DNA of 26,031 bases from Clostridiales bacterium (GCA_003483345.1 DMWH01000231.1:1644-27674); one strand, 5' to 3'; numbered from the stretch's first letter, positions 8,585-16,827 are shown. The notes: generated by a model from the sequence alone, not told the origin. Numbers and translations are program-made.

Positions 8585-9060
8585 AAGTATTATACACCGG
8601 GAGTTTCGACCCTATAACAATGGGACACCTTGATATAATTAAAAGAATTTCGAAAAAATTTGAAGAGGTTGTTGTAACGGTATTTAATAATAAAGAAAAG
8701 AAATACTGGTTTTCCATAGAAGAAAGATGTGAGATGGTAAGAGAAGCCGTTAAGGATTTAGAAAATGTTGAGGTGGATTTTACGGGAGGGCTAGTAGTAG
8801 ATTATTGTAAAAGGAATAATATCAGCATTATAGTAAGGGGGTTGAGAGCCGTATCCGATTATGAATATGAGCTGGCAATATCAAGTATTAACAAACATTT
8901 AAATAATGAATTAGAAACTATATTTTTGGTTGCAACATCGGAATATTCTTTTTTAAGTTCCAGCATGGTAAAAGATGTGGCTGAACATGGAGGAAACATT
9001 GAAGGATTAGTTCCTGATAATGTTGCACAAAATATATATAGATTACTTGGGAGGAAGTAA
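8581..9060 (+). CDS. coaD: Pantetheine-phosphate adenylyltransferase (PPAT)
   Basis: This 159-residue protein of normal length catalyses the penultimate step of coenzyme A synthesis: 4'-phosphopantetheine plus ATP gives dephospho-CoA. It has the nucleotidyltransferase signature GSFDPITMGH (7-16, containing T/HxGH), the RGLRAVSDYEYE segment and the C-terminal SFLSSSMVKDVA, the ISSxxVR-like motif. It overlaps rsmD by 4 nt, and a coiled-coil gene follows after 2 nt, which suggests one transcript. Nothing unusual is seen in the sequence. Confidence 0.97.
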   Translation: MKVLYTGSFDPITMGHLDIIKRISKKFEEVVVTVFNNKEKKYWFSIEERCEMVREAVKDLENVEVDFTGGLVVDYCKRNNISIIVRGLRAVSDYEYELAISSINKHLNNELETIFLVATSEYSFLSSSMVKDVAEHGGNIEGLVPDNVAQNIYRLLGRK

Positions 9061-9062
9061 AA

Positions 9063-9506
9063 ATGGATATCTTGAATTTATTGGAAAGGATAGAGGATAT
9101 TATAGAAGACTCTTCTAAGTTTCCCTTATCAAATAAGGTTATGATTGACAAAGAAGAAGTTTTGGAAGTAATAAATGAAATCAGATTAAAATTACCTGAT
9201 GAAATCAACAGAGCTTCATGGGTTGCAAAAGAGAGACAGCGTATACTTAATGAAGCACAGAGCGAGGCAGATGAACTTATCAATAAAGTAAAAGAGCAAC
9301 AGAAACACTTAATTGAAGAAAGTGAAATAACAAGACAAGCTAAAATTTATGCAAATGAAATAATTGAGGAAGCAGAAAGAAAAGCAAACGAAATGAAAGT
9401 TGGAGCATATAATTACAGCGATGAAATATTGTCCAAGCTTCAGGATAAAATCAAAGAAATAAACAACATAATAGAAGACAATAGAGAAGTACTTAAAAAG
9501 ATGTAA
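9063..9506 (+). CDS. Coiled-coil protein resembling the SepIVA/DivIVA-like family
   Basis: The 147-residue protein is highly charged. The N-terminal portion (about 1-50) has MDILNLLERIEDIIEDSS and then DKEEVLEVINEIRLKLPDEI. This arrangement resembles actinobacterial SepIVA, a septation-associated DivIVA-like protein; I recall that similarity rather than having computed it. Residues about 55-145 form a long heptad-like, Glu/Lys/Ala/Ile-rich coiled coil (RQRILNEAQSEADELINK, then EEAERKANEM). There is no signal peptide or membrane segment. It begins 2 nt after the coaD stop and shares its transcript. Automated annotation often calls such proteins ATPase or ATP synthase subunit B/H from coiled-coil similarity alone, which is not supported here. 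Confidence 0.7.
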   Translation: MDILNLLERIEDIIEDSSKFPLSNKVMIDKEEVLEVINEIRLKLPDEINRASWVAKERQRILNEAQSEADELINKVKEQQKHLIEESEITRQAKIYANEIIEEAERKANEMKVGAYNYSDEILSKLQDKIKEINNIIEDNREVLKKM

Positions 9507-9513
9507 TAATAAA

Positions 9514-9552
9514 TAAAGAACCATCCCGATAATTAAATTAGGAGGTTCTTTA
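9514..9552. terminator. Shared terminator between convergent genes
   Basis: TAAAGAACC (9514-9522) pairs with GGTTCTTTA (9544-9552) in a 9-bp stem around a 21-nt loop. The 3' flank is T-rich on the plus strand (AAATTTTATTTATTT) and also T-rich on the minus strand, so it can serve both the coaD block and the minus-strand gene ending at 9557. The loop is long and the T tracts interrupted, so efficiency may be moderate. Confidence 0.65.
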
Positions 9553-9556
9553 AATT

Positions 9557-10312
9557 TTATTTATTTGTGCTCAATTCTTCTGTGATTTTATGCCTGTATA
9601 CCTCCATCATTTCGGAGAAAATTTTACCGGTTGGAGGCGGAGTGTAAGTAATAATGTTTGCACCTGCTCTTATGGTTTCCAATATACTTTCAGGTGTCGG
9701 CCCACCCGTTGCAATAATCGGAAAATATGGGTGTTTTTCTCGTATTTGTCTTACAATATTTGTTGTATTTGCTCCTCCTGAAACGTTGAAAATGGATACT
9801 CCTGCCTTTATTCTTGATTCGAAATCCTCTTTTTCGGACACTATTGTAATTATAATCGGTATATCCAATCTCTCTTTCATTTCGGATATCAGTTCATTCT
9901 TAGTAGGCGCATTCAATACTACCCCATAGGCTCCCGTCAATTCGGCATTTAAAGCAATATCAATTGATCTCTGTCCTGTTGTTGTACCTCCTCCGACACC
10001 TACAAACACAGGCGTAGGAGATATATCTATAATTGCCTGGTTAATTGCCAATTGAGGAGTAAAAGGATATACTGCAATTACCCCGTCTGCATTATTATTC
10101 TTTATAATTGCTAAATCAGTTGTATAGATTAAGGACTTTATTCTTTTCCCAAAAATTTTTATACCGCTGGCATTGTATATTTCTTGCGGCATCTGTATGG
10201 GTTTCTTTTTTAGAACGGATTCAATGGTCGGTACAAACTTTTTATCCTTAATCTCAGTGTTTGATTTTACGGCTTCACTGTAATTATCGGTAATAATTTC
10301 TTTATTATCCAT
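9557..10312 (-). CDS. TIM-barrel protein of unknown specificity
   Basis: The 251-residue protein has an N-terminal polar leader (about 1-45), then alternating hydrophobic strands and helices ending in glycine-rich turns: VFVGVGGGTTTGQR, GAYGVVLNAPTKNEL, IPIIITIVSEKED, FNVSGGANTTNIVRQIR, FPIIATGGPTPESILETIRAGANIITYTPPP. The late GGANTTN and ATGGPTPES/AGAN turns look like phosphate-binding loops of the IMPDH/NanE-like (beta/alpha)8 superfamily. I recall similar clostridial proteins being labelled only hydrolase or beta/alpha-barrel protein. No catalytic set can be named. The start at 10312 follows AAGGAG (minus strand) and a strong promoter. It is convergent with the coaD block and divergent from the GNAT gene, so it is a single-gene unit. 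Confidence 0.8.
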   Translation of the reverse strand: MDNKEIITDNYSEAVKSNTEIKDKKFVPTIESVLKKKPIQMPQEIYNASGIKIFGKRIKSLIYTTDLAIIKNNNADGVIAVYPFTPQLAINQAIIDISPTPVFVGVGGGTTTGQRSIDIALNAELTGAYGVVLNAPTKNELISEMKERLDIPIIITIVSEKEDFESRIKAGVSIFNVSGGANTTNIVRQIREKHPYFPIIATGGPTPESILETIRAGANIITYTPPPTGKIFSEMMEVYRHKITEELSTNK

Positions 10313-10332
10313 ATACGACTCCTTTTTAGATT

Positions 10333-10361
10333 ATTATACTTTTTTTATTAATAAAATTCAA
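10333..10361 (-). promoter_or_regulatory. Sigma-A promoter of the minus-strand TIM-barrel gene
   Basis: On the minus strand TTGAAT (10361-10356) and TATAAT (10338-10333) are separated by exactly 17 bp. The ribosome binding site AAGGAG (10324-10319) and the ATG at 10312 follow, so the untranslated leader would be short, about 15 nt. Confidence 0.8.
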
Positions 10362-10402
10362 CACAAATAAAAATAAAGCTATGCAATTTTATAAATAAAA
10401 GG

Positions 10403-10408
10403 TATAAT
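10403..10408 (+). promoter_or_regulatory. Possible -10 element for the GNAT gene
   Basis: A perfect TATAAT at 10403-10408 lies 28 nt upstream of the TTG start. The -35 position has only TATGCA/ATGCAA, a poor match, so the promoter is tentative. Confidence 0.4.
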
Positions 10409-10436
10409 ACAAGTAGTACAATCAGCGGAGGTCATT

Positions 10437-11003
10437 TTGAAAAAATTAATGCTTTCAGGGACTGTTCAGATTGAAACAAGAAGATTTGTACTTAGGAAAT
10501 TCCAAATGTCCGATGCACAAGATATTTATTATAATTGGTTAAGCGACAAGGATTCAGCTAAATATAATGCATGGAGGGTTCATACGTCTATTGATGAAAC
10601 AAAAGAATATCTATCGGAATGGACGAGCCTTTATAAAAAAGATGATTATTTGCACTGGGCTGTTGTGGACAAGGAAACAAAAGAAGTAATCGGATCAGTT
10701 ACCGTATCAAACATTAAAAAGTGGAAAAAATATTGTGAAGTAGGTTACACTATAGCAAAAAAACTATGGAATCAAGGAATTGCTACGGAAGTATTAATCA
10801 GTATACTGCATTATTTAACACAAGAAGTTGGATTTGAAAAAGTTTGTGCAATTCATGATATTAGAAATGAAGCATCAGGGAGAGTTATGGAAAAGGCAGG
10901 AATGAAATTTGTAAAAAATAAAACTCACATTTTTTTAAACAGCGATAATATAATAATGAAATGCAGATTATATGAGTACAGAGGTATGGGGACACACCTC
11001 TAG
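10437..11003 (+). CDS. GNAT family N-acetyltransferase (RimJ/RimL-like), stop codon within a repeat
   Basis: The 188-residue GNAT protein has an N-terminal IETRRFVLRKFQMSDAQDIYYNW, typical of the RimJ/RimL-type (Acetyltransf_3) group, a central VIGSVTVSNIKKW strand, and an acetyl-CoA pyrophosphate-binding segment near IAKKLWNQGIATEVL. VMEKAGMKF is the usual late motif. Such enzymes acetylate protein N-termini, amino sugars or small amines; the substrate cannot be read from sequence. The start is TTG at 10437, 4 nt after GGAGGT; the ATG at 10449 would be 16 nt away and is less likely. The last codons (GGT ATG GGG ACA CAC CTC TAG, residues GMGTHL) are the left arm of the hairpin repeat, so the native C-terminus has been replaced or extended. 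Confidence 0.85.
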   Translation: MKKLMLSGTVQIETRRFVLRKFQMSDAQDIYYNWLSDKDSAKYNAWRVHTSIDETKEYLSEWTSLYKKDDYLHWAVVDKETKEVIGSVTVSNIKKWKKYCEVGYTIAKKLWNQGIATEVLISILHYLTQEVGFEKVCAIHDIRNEASGRVMEKAGMKFVKNKTHIFLNSDNIIMKCRLYEYRGMGTHL

Positions 11004-11040
11004 TATAAGGAAAGTCTTTGCAAGTTCGAGGAATGTCCCC
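10983..11040 (+). repeat. GGTATGGGGACACACC hairpin repeat, copy 2
   Basis: This 58-bp copy has arms identical to copy 1 at 3303-3360: GGGGACA-CA-CCTC (10988-11000) and GAGG-AA-TGTCCCC (11028-11040). The 27-nt centre has the same length but a different sequence. Its apex CTT-TGC-AAG pairs like CTC-CGG-GGG in copy 1, with a compensatory C-G to T-A change. The first 21 bases are translated as the end of the GNAT gene. Confidence 0.82.
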
Positions 11041-11051
11041 AAAAATAAAGG

Positions 11052-11079
11052 TTGCTTTAAAGATGTTTTATGTTATAAT
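11052..11079 (+). promoter_or_regulatory. Promoter of the tig-clpP-clpX block
   Basis: TTGCTT (11052-11057), a 16-bp spacer, and an extended -10 TGTTATAAT (11071-11079). The tig start lies about 74 nt downstream, past GGAGGG. No CIRCE inverted repeat or tandem CtsR heptads are seen; AGGTCAA occurs only once in the leader. Confidence 0.7.
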
Positions 11080-11152
11080 ATAATGGTTAATTCATGAATC
11101 TAAGGTCAATAATTGAATGATACATAGAAACTTAAGGATAACGGAGGGCTAA

Positions 11153-12535
11153 ATGAGTTCAAAATTAATAAAAAAAGAGAAAAATACAGTTACATTAGAA
11201 TTTACAGTATCTCAAGATGAGTTTGATAAGGCTGTGAATAAAGCATATTTAAAGGTTAAGAATAATATAAATGTTCAGGGATTCAGAAAGGGAAAAGCTC
11301 CAAGACATATTATAGAAAAAAAATATGGAAAGAGCATTTTTTATGATGATGCTTTGGATATTGCTGTTCAGGAAGCATATCCGAAAGCTGTTAATGAATT
11401 AGAATTAGACATTATAGACAGTCCTAAAATAAATGTTGAAAAATTTGAAGATGGTGAAGAAATAGTATTTACGGCCGAAGTTGAAGTAATGCCGGAAGTT
11501 GAACTGCCGAAGTACAAAGGAATTGAGGTTGTAAAGACAGAAATAAAAGTAACTGACGAAGATGTAGAAAGAGAATTAAAATCAATACAGGAAAAAAATG
11601 CGAGAATAGTTGAAGTTGCGGACAGACCAGTTCAAAAAGGCGACTTTTTAACAATTGATTATGCCGGTTTTGTCGGAGAAGAACAATTTGAAGGCGGTAC
11701 AGCCGAAAATCAAACATTGGAAATCGGCTCGAATTCTTTTATACCGGGGTTTGAAGACCAATTGATAGGCAAGTCAAAAGGTGATGAGGTAACAGTTAAT
11801 GTAACATTCCCTGATGATTATCATGCAGAGAATTTAAAAGGCAAGGATGCAGTTTTCAATGTTAAAATACATGAAATCAAAGCAAAGGAACTTCCTGAAA
11901 TGGATGATGAATTTGCTAAGGATGTAAGTGAATTTGATACATTGGAGGAGCTGATAGAGGATACCAGAAAAGTATTGGAAAAAAAGGCTGCCGACCAATC
12001 TAAAATCTCAAACGACAACAAAGTTATAACAAAAATTGTAAATGATACAAAGTTAGAAGTTCCCGAAGTTTTAATCCAGAGGGAAATTGAGCATATGGGA
12101 AGAGATTACGAGCAGCAGTTCCGTCAGCAAGGATTTACCGGCAAAGAATACGACGAGTTGATTAATAATTTTGTTAATCAATATAAGGAAAGTGCCAGAG
12201 GTCAGGCTGAGTTCAATGTAAAGGCAGAATTGGTTTTAGAAGAAATTATTAAAAAAGAAGAAATAACAGTTTCAGATGAAGAATTACAAGAGGAAATAAA
12301 TAAAATAGCAGAGTCATACAAGGTTGAAGAAGACAGACTTGAAGGATTTAAAGAAAGTTTAATGCAGTCAAGCAAAGGCTATATTGAAGAAACTCTTAAA
12401 AAAAGAAAAGTCTTTGATATGCTTGTTGAAAATGCGGTTTTTGTCGATGCTCCTGAGACTGTTGAATCAATAGAAGCTCATGAAACAATTAATGAAAGCG
12501 AAAAAGCAGAAGAGCCGGAAGAAGACAAAGAATAA
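11153..12535 (+). CDS. tig: Trigger factor
   Basis: This ribosome-associated chaperone and peptidyl-prolyl isomerase of 460 residues binds nascent chains at the exit tunnel. The N-terminal domain has the ribosome-docking signature GFRKGKAPRHIIEKKYG (about residues 43-59). The FKBP-type PPIase domain spans about 155-245 (GDFLTIDYAGFVGEEQFEGG, FIPGFEDQLIG). The helical C-terminal chaperone arms run to about 425, and the last 25 residues are very acidic (ESEKAEEPEEDKE). An ATG at 11153 follows GGAGGG. It heads the tig-clpP-clpX-lon-ysxC order common in Firmicutes, putting folding and proteolysis under one promoter. Confidence 0.97.
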   Translation: MSSKLIKKEKNTVTLEFTVSQDEFDKAVNKAYLKVKNNINVQGFRKGKAPRHIIEKKYGKSIFYDDALDIAVQEAYPKAVNELELDIIDSPKINVEKFEDGEEIVFTAEVEVMPEVELPKYKGIEVVKTEIKVTDEDVERELKSIQEKNARIVEVADRPVQKGDFLTIDYAGFVGEEQFEGGTAENQTLEIGSNSFIPGFEDQLIGKSKGDEVTVNVTFPDDYHAENLKGKDAVFNVKIHEIKAKELPEMDDEFAKDVSEFDTLEELIEDTRKVLEKKAADQSKISNDNKVITKIVNDTKLEVPEVLIQREIEHMGRDYEQQFRQQGFTGKEYDELINNFVNQYKESARGQAEFNVKAELVLEEIIKKEEITVSDEELQEEINKIAESYKVEEDRLEGFKESLMQSSKGYIEETLKKRKVFDMLVENAVFVDAPETVESIEAHETINESEKAEEPEEDKE

Positions 12536-12604
12536 GATTAAGATAAATTTAAGAAAATTAAGTACAATTAAGGTAGAAATAAATATAATATAGGAGGAAT
12601 AAAG

Positions 12605-13189
12605 ATGACATTAATACCATATGTAATTGAACAGACCGGTAGAGGTGAAAGGTCTTACGATATATTTTCAAGACTTTTAAAAGATAGAATTGTAATACTT
12701 AGTGATGAAGTTAATGATGCGACGGCAAGCTTAATAGTTGCACAAATGTTGTTTTTGGAGTCTGAAGACCCGGATAAAGATATACAATTTTATATCAATT
12801 CACCCGGAGGCTCCATTACTGCAGGCATGGCAATTTATGACACCATGCAGTTAATAAAACCTGATGTTTCAACAATATGCGTCGGGATGGCAGCCAGTAT
12901 GGGAGCATTCCTGCTCTTGTCCGGAGCAAAAGGAAAGAGATTTGCTCTTCCAAATTCAGAAATAATGATTCACCAGCCTTTGGGAGGCATGAGAGGGCAA
13001 GCTTCAGACATAAAAATACATGCCGATAGAATTATCAAGATAAGAGATACATTAAACAAGATTATTAGCGAAAAAACAGGTCAACCGATAGCAAAGGTAC
13101 AACAGGATACAGACAGAGATAACTTTATGACTGCGGAGGAAGCTAAGATCTATGGCATAATAGATGATATTATAGCTAAAAGAAAATAA
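12605..13189 (+). CDS. clpP: ATP-dependent Clp protease proteolytic subunit ClpP
   Basis: This 194-residue serine peptidase has normal length. The catalytic triad is complete: Ser98 in GMAASMGAF, His123 in MIHQPLGG and Asp172 in DRDNFM. The N-terminus [20 protein letters not shown] is typical of mature ClpP, which needs only short processing. ClpP forms a double heptamer that degrades substrates unfolded by ClpX, the next gene, 11 nt downstream. The start follows TAGGAGG. The 69-nt gap after tig holds four helically spaced TTAAG motifs but no promoter with room before the ribosome binding site. Confidence 0.98.
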   Translation: MTLIPYVIEQTGRGERSYDIFSRLLKDRIVILSDEVNDATASLIVAQMLFLESEDPDKDIQFYINSPGGSITAGMAIYDTMQLIKPDVSTICVGMAASMGAFLLLSGAKGKRFALPNSEIMIHQPLGGMRGQASDIKIHADRIIKIRDTLNKIISEKTGQPIAKVQQDTDRDNFMTAEEAKIYGIIDDIIAKRK

Positions 13190-13200
13190 GGAGTGTTTCA

Positions 13201-14460
13201 ATGAGCAAAGTAAATGAAAAACATATTAAATGCTCGTTTTGCGGCAAGTCTCAGGAGCAGGTAAGAAGACTTATAGCCGGTCCGGATGTTTATATATGTG
13301 ATGAATGTATAGAGTTATGCTATAACATTGTTGATGAAGATATAGATTTATTTGAAGAATATGATTTTACGGAATTGCCAAAACCAAAAGAAATGAAGGC
13401 AAAATTGGATGAGTACGTAATAAATCAGGATAACGCAAAAAAAGCTTTGGTTGTAGCGGTATACAATCATTATAAAAGAATTAACTACAAAACTAAAGAT
13501 GACGGAGTAGAAATTCAAAAAAGCAACATACTATTGTTGGGACCTACAGGCAGCGGAAAAACATATTTGGCACAAACATTGGCAAAATTATTAAATGTAC
13601 CCTTTGCCATAGCTGATGCCACATCTTTAACCGAAGCAGGATATGTAGGCGAAGATGTTGAAAATATCCTTTTAAAATTATTGCAGGCAGCGGACTTTGA
13701 TGTAGAAAGAGCCGAAAAGGGTATAATATATATCGATGAAGTTGATAAAATTTCAAGACGTTCAGAGAACCCTTCAATAACAAGGGATGTAAGCGGCGAA
13801 GGTGTACAGCAGGCATTGCTTAAAATACTTGAAGGAACTGTTGCCAATGTTCCGCCCCAGGGAGGAAGAAAACATCCTCATCAGGAATTCATTCAAATAG
13901 ATACCACCAATATATTGTTTATACTTGGAGGAGCATTTGATGGTATTGAGAAAATAATTCAAAGAAGAGTGGGTAAGAAAAGCATTGGTTTTGGAGCAGA
14001 TATTTCAGGAAACAACTCAATGGATACGGATGAATTGTTAAAACAGGTTCAATCCCAGGATTTATTGAAGTATGGAATGATTCCTGAATTTGTCGGAAGA
14101 ATACCGGTAATTGTAGCTTTGGAAAAATTAGATAAAAATGCTTTAATATCAATTCTGACGGAACCAAAGAACTCCTTAGTCAAACAATACAAAGAATTAT
14201 TTAAAATGGATAACGTAGAGTTGGAAATCGAGAAAGATGCTCTGGAAGAAATAGCTAAGAAGGCATTGGAAATCAATACGGGAGCAAGAGGCTTAAGAGG
14301 AATTCTTGAAAGCACAATGACTGAAGTAATGTATGAAATTCCATCAAGAAGTGATATCAAGAAATGTGTTATTACTAAAGACACAATTATAAATAAAAGT
14401 GAGCCGAAATTAGTATTAACAAAGAAGCCTGTTTCTGATAAGAAAGAGAATGTTTCATAG
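13201..14460 (+). CDS. clpX: ATP-dependent Clp protease ATP-binding subunit ClpX
   Basis: This 419-residue AAA+ unfoldase feeds ClpP. The N-terminal zinc-binding domain has C11, C14, C33 and C36 (CSFC...CDEC). Walker A is GPTGSGKT (114-121), followed by GYVGEDVE, Walker [11 protein letters not shown], the [13 protein letters not shown] segment, and sensor regions ending in the small domain with [11 protein letters not shown]. ClpX recognises degradation tags such as ssrA and delivers substrates to ClpP. The start follows AAGGAG 12 nt after clpP. The stop is immediately followed by an intrinsic terminator, separating this pair from lon. Confidence 0.98.
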   Translation: MSKVNEKHIKCSFCGKSQEQVRRLIAGPDVYICDECIELCYNIVDEDIDLFEEYDFTELPKPKEMKAKLDEYVINQDNAKKALVVAVYNHYKRINYKTKDDGVEIQKSNILLLGPTGSGKTYLAQTLAKLLNVPFAIADATSLTEAGYVGEDVENILLKLLQAADFDVERAEKGIIYIDEVDKISRRSENPSITRDVSGEGVQQALLKILEGTVANVPPQGGRKHPHQEFIQIDTTNILFILGGAFDGIEKIIQRRVGKKSIGFGADISGNNSMDTDELLKQVQSQDLLKYGMIPEFVGRIPVIVALEKLDKNALISILTEPKNSLVKQYKELFKMDNVELEIEKDALEEIAKKALEINTGARGLRGILESTMTEVMYEIPSRSDIKKCVITKDTIINKSEPKLVLTKKPVSDKKENVS

Positions 14461-14488
14461 ACTGCCTGCCATTAGCAGGCAGTTTTTT
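14461..14488 (+). terminator. Intrinsic terminator between clpX and lon
   Basis: ACTGCCTGC (14461-14469) pairs perfectly with GCAGGCAGT (14475-14483) across the loop CATTA, followed by TTTTT (14484-14488). The stem starts at the first base after the clpX stop, and the T run ends where the lon ribosome binding site AAGGAG (14489-14494) begins. lon therefore depends on read-through or on a promoter inside clpX. Confidence 0.92.
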
Positions 14489-14499
14489 AAGGAGAAAGT

Positions 14500-16827
14500 A
14501 TGATTAAGAATTATAAAATTGAGAGAAGAAACCTTCCGCTGATTCCGATAAGAGGCATAGGAATTTTCCCCAATACCGTAATACATTTTGACATAGGAAG
14601 GGAAAAATCGATAAATGCATTGGAAGAAGCAATGCTTGAAGATTCAGATATTTTTTTGACCGTACAAAAGGTTGCGGACATGGAGTCGCCTAAGGAAGAT
14701 GATTTTTATGAAGTGGGCGTTATTTGTAAAATAAAGCAAATGATTAAAATGCCCGGAGACAATATCAGAGTCCTTGTTGAAGGTATAAACAGGGCTAAAA
14801 TTGTATCTGTAACCCAGGATGACCCCTATTTTGAAGTTGCTTTGGATGAGTATATATATGACGACAGTCTTCCTATTGATGATAATTTGGAGGCAATGGT
14901 TCGTCTTACATTAAACAATTTTGAAGAATATGCTTTAATTTATGCAAAAATTGCACCGGATGCCGTTATATCACTTAAAGAAATAAAAAATCCCGATAAG
15001 CTTGCAGATGTTGTTGCTTCATATATTTATCTGAAAACAAATCAAAAACAAGCTCTTCTGGAAATTTTTGACCCTTATAAGAGGCTTGAATCCATAAATA
15101 AAATGTTAGCGAAAGAAATTAAGGTGCTGCAGATAGAAAATGAAATAAACGAGCTTGTTAAAAAACAGGTCAGCGAGTTTCAAAAAGATTATTATTTAAA
15201 AGAGCAGATGAGAGCTATTCAAAAAGAATTAGGGGAAGATGAAGGTACGGATTATGAAGTTGAAGAGTATCTTCAAAAAATCTCAAAGGCCAACATGCCT
15301 AAAGATGTAAAAGAAAAAGCAGAAAAGGAAATTAACAGACTTTTAAAAATATCTCCATCTTCACCGGATGCCGGGGTTATAAGAACGTATGTTGATTGGC
15401 TTTTAGATTTACCTTGGAATAAAAAGACAAAGGACAATACCGATTTAAGCAGAGCCAGAAAAATACTTGCTGAAGACCATTACGGATTGGAAGAAGTAAA
15501 GGAAAGAATATTGGAATATTTAGCTGTAAAGAATATTAAAAAGGATATGAAGGGACCAATACTGTGCTTTGTGGGACCACCGGGAGTAGGGAAAACATCA
15601 ATTGCAAAATCCATTGCTCGCGCCATGGATAGAAAGTATGTGCGAATTTCTTTGGGAGGAGTAAGGGACGAAGCAGAAATCAGGGGTCACAGAAGAACAT
15701 ATATCGGTGCAATACCGGGAAGAATAATATCATCAATTGCAAAAGTAAAAGTGAATAATCCCGTATTTTTATTGGATGAAATAGATAAGTTAAACAGTGA
15801 TTTTAAAGGTGACCCGGCTTCTGCACTGCTCGAAGCACTTGACCCTGAGCAAAACAATACATTTACCGACCATTATATTGAGGCACCTTTCAGTTTGCAA
15901 AATGTAATGTTTATTACAACCGCAAACACGACCTCAACCATTCCCGGTCCTCTTTTGGACAGGATGGAAGTTATTGAAATATCAGGATACACAGATATTG
16001 AAAAAAGAAATATTGCAGAAAAATATTTAATTAAAAAACAACTTTCCGAGCATGGACTTAAAGAAAACCAGGTAAAAATTTCAACAAATGCAATAAATGA
16101 AATAATCGAAAGATATACAAGAGAATCAGGAGTCAGAAACTTAGAAAGAAATATAGGTAAATTAATAAGAAAAGCTGCGGTTCAAATAGTAGAAAAAAAC
16201 AAAAGCACTGTTTCAATAAATAATTTAAACATAAAAAAATATTTAGGCATCCCTAAATATGATTATGATATTGCCTATGAGGAAGACCAGGTTGGAGTTG
16301 TAACAGGACTTGCTTGGACTCAGGTAGGCGGAGAAACACTGTTTGTTGAAGTGAATACCATGAAGGGTGACGGGAAACTACAGCTTACAGGACAATTAGG
16401 CGATGTTATGAAGGAATCTGCAATGGCTGCATTAAGCTATATAAAAGCCAATGCGGAAAATTTCGATATTGACAATAAAATATTTAAAGAAACGGACATC
16501 CATGTACATGTGCCTGAAGGTGCAATTCCAAAGGATGGTCCTTCCGCAGGAATTACCATGGCAACAGCAATAATATCGGCTTTGACAAAGAAACCTGTCA
16601 GAAAAGATGTTGCGATGACCGGTGAAATTACAATTACGGGAAGAGTTCTTCCCATCGGAGGCCTTAAAGAAAAACTTTTGGCTGCAAAGAGAGCAGGAAT
16701 TAAAAAAGTTTTACTCTGCTCTAAAAACAAGGCGGATGTTTCGAAAATTGACCCAAAAATAATTCGCTCAATGGAAATTGTATATGCAGATAAAATAGAT
16801 GATGTGGTGAAAGAAGCGTTGCGATAA
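14500..16827 (+). CDS. lon: ATP-dependent serine protease Lon
   Basis: This 775-residue LonA protease has normal length. The N-terminal substrate-binding domain (about 10-205; LPLIPIRGIGIFPN at 14-27) is followed by a coiled-coil linker (QKDYYLKEQMRAIQKELGED), the AAA+ module with Walker A GPPGVGKT and the arginine/hairpin segments GGVRDEAEIRGHRRTY, and the C-terminal peptidase with the Ser-Lys dyad: Ser682 in DGPSAGIT and Lys725 in GLKEKLLAAKR. It degrades misfolded and some regulatory proteins in the cytosol. The AAGGAG ribosome binding site touches the T run of the preceding terminator. ysxC follows after about 50 nt, across a weak hairpin. Confidence 0.98.
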   Translation: MIKNYKIERRNLPLIPIRGIGIFPNTVIHFDIGREKSINALEEAMLEDSDIFLTVQKVADMESPKEDDFYEVGVICKIKQMIKMPGDNIRVLVEGINRAKIVSVTQDDPYFEVALDEYIYDDSLPIDDNLEAMVRLTLNNFEEYALIYAKIAPDAVISLKEIKNPDKLADVVASYIYLKTNQKQALLEIFDPYKRLESINKMLAKEIKVLQIENEINELVKKQVSEFQKDYYLKEQMRAIQKELGEDEGTDYEVEEYLQKISKANMPKDVKEKAEKEINRLLKISPSSPDAGVIRTYVDWLLDLPWNKKTKDNTDLSRARKILAEDHYGLEEVKERILEYLAVKNIKKDMKGPILCFVGPPGVGKTSIAKSIARAMDRKYVRISLGGVRDEAEIRGHRRTYIGAIPGRIISSIAKVKVNNPVFLLDEIDKLNSDFKGDPASALLEALDPEQNNTFTDHYIEAPFSLQNVMFITTANTTSTIPGPLLDRMEVIEISGYTDIEKRNIAEKYLIKKQLSEHGLKENQVKISTNAINEIIERYTRESGVRNLERNIGKLIRKAAVQIVEKNKSTVSINNLNIKKYLGIPKYDYDIAYEEDQVGVVTGLAWTQVGGETLFVEVNTMKGDGKLQLTGQLGDVMKESAMAALSYIKANAENFDIDNKIFKETDIHVHVPEGAIPKDGPSAGITMATAIISALTKKPVRKDVAMTGEITITGRVLPIGGLKEKLLAAKRAGIKKVLLCSKNKADVSKIDPKIIRSMEIVYADKIDDVVKEALR

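Noticed and set aside
11101..11115. CtsR operator in the tig leader (AGGTCAA)
   Set aside because: Only one heptad-like site is present; CtsR sites need two tandem heptads. No CIRCE palindrome is seen either.
12584..12589. TATAAT just upstream of clpP as a promoter
   Set aside because: It is 2 nt from the ribosome binding site, so a transcript would start at or beyond it and lack a usable site. It is probably just AT-rich spacer.
13515..13847. Long minus-strand frames inside clpX and other genes
   Set aside because: They are opposite-strand shadows with no ribosome binding sites, low-complexity Leu/Ser/Phe content, and no recognisable family, while the plus-strand gene is fully conserved.
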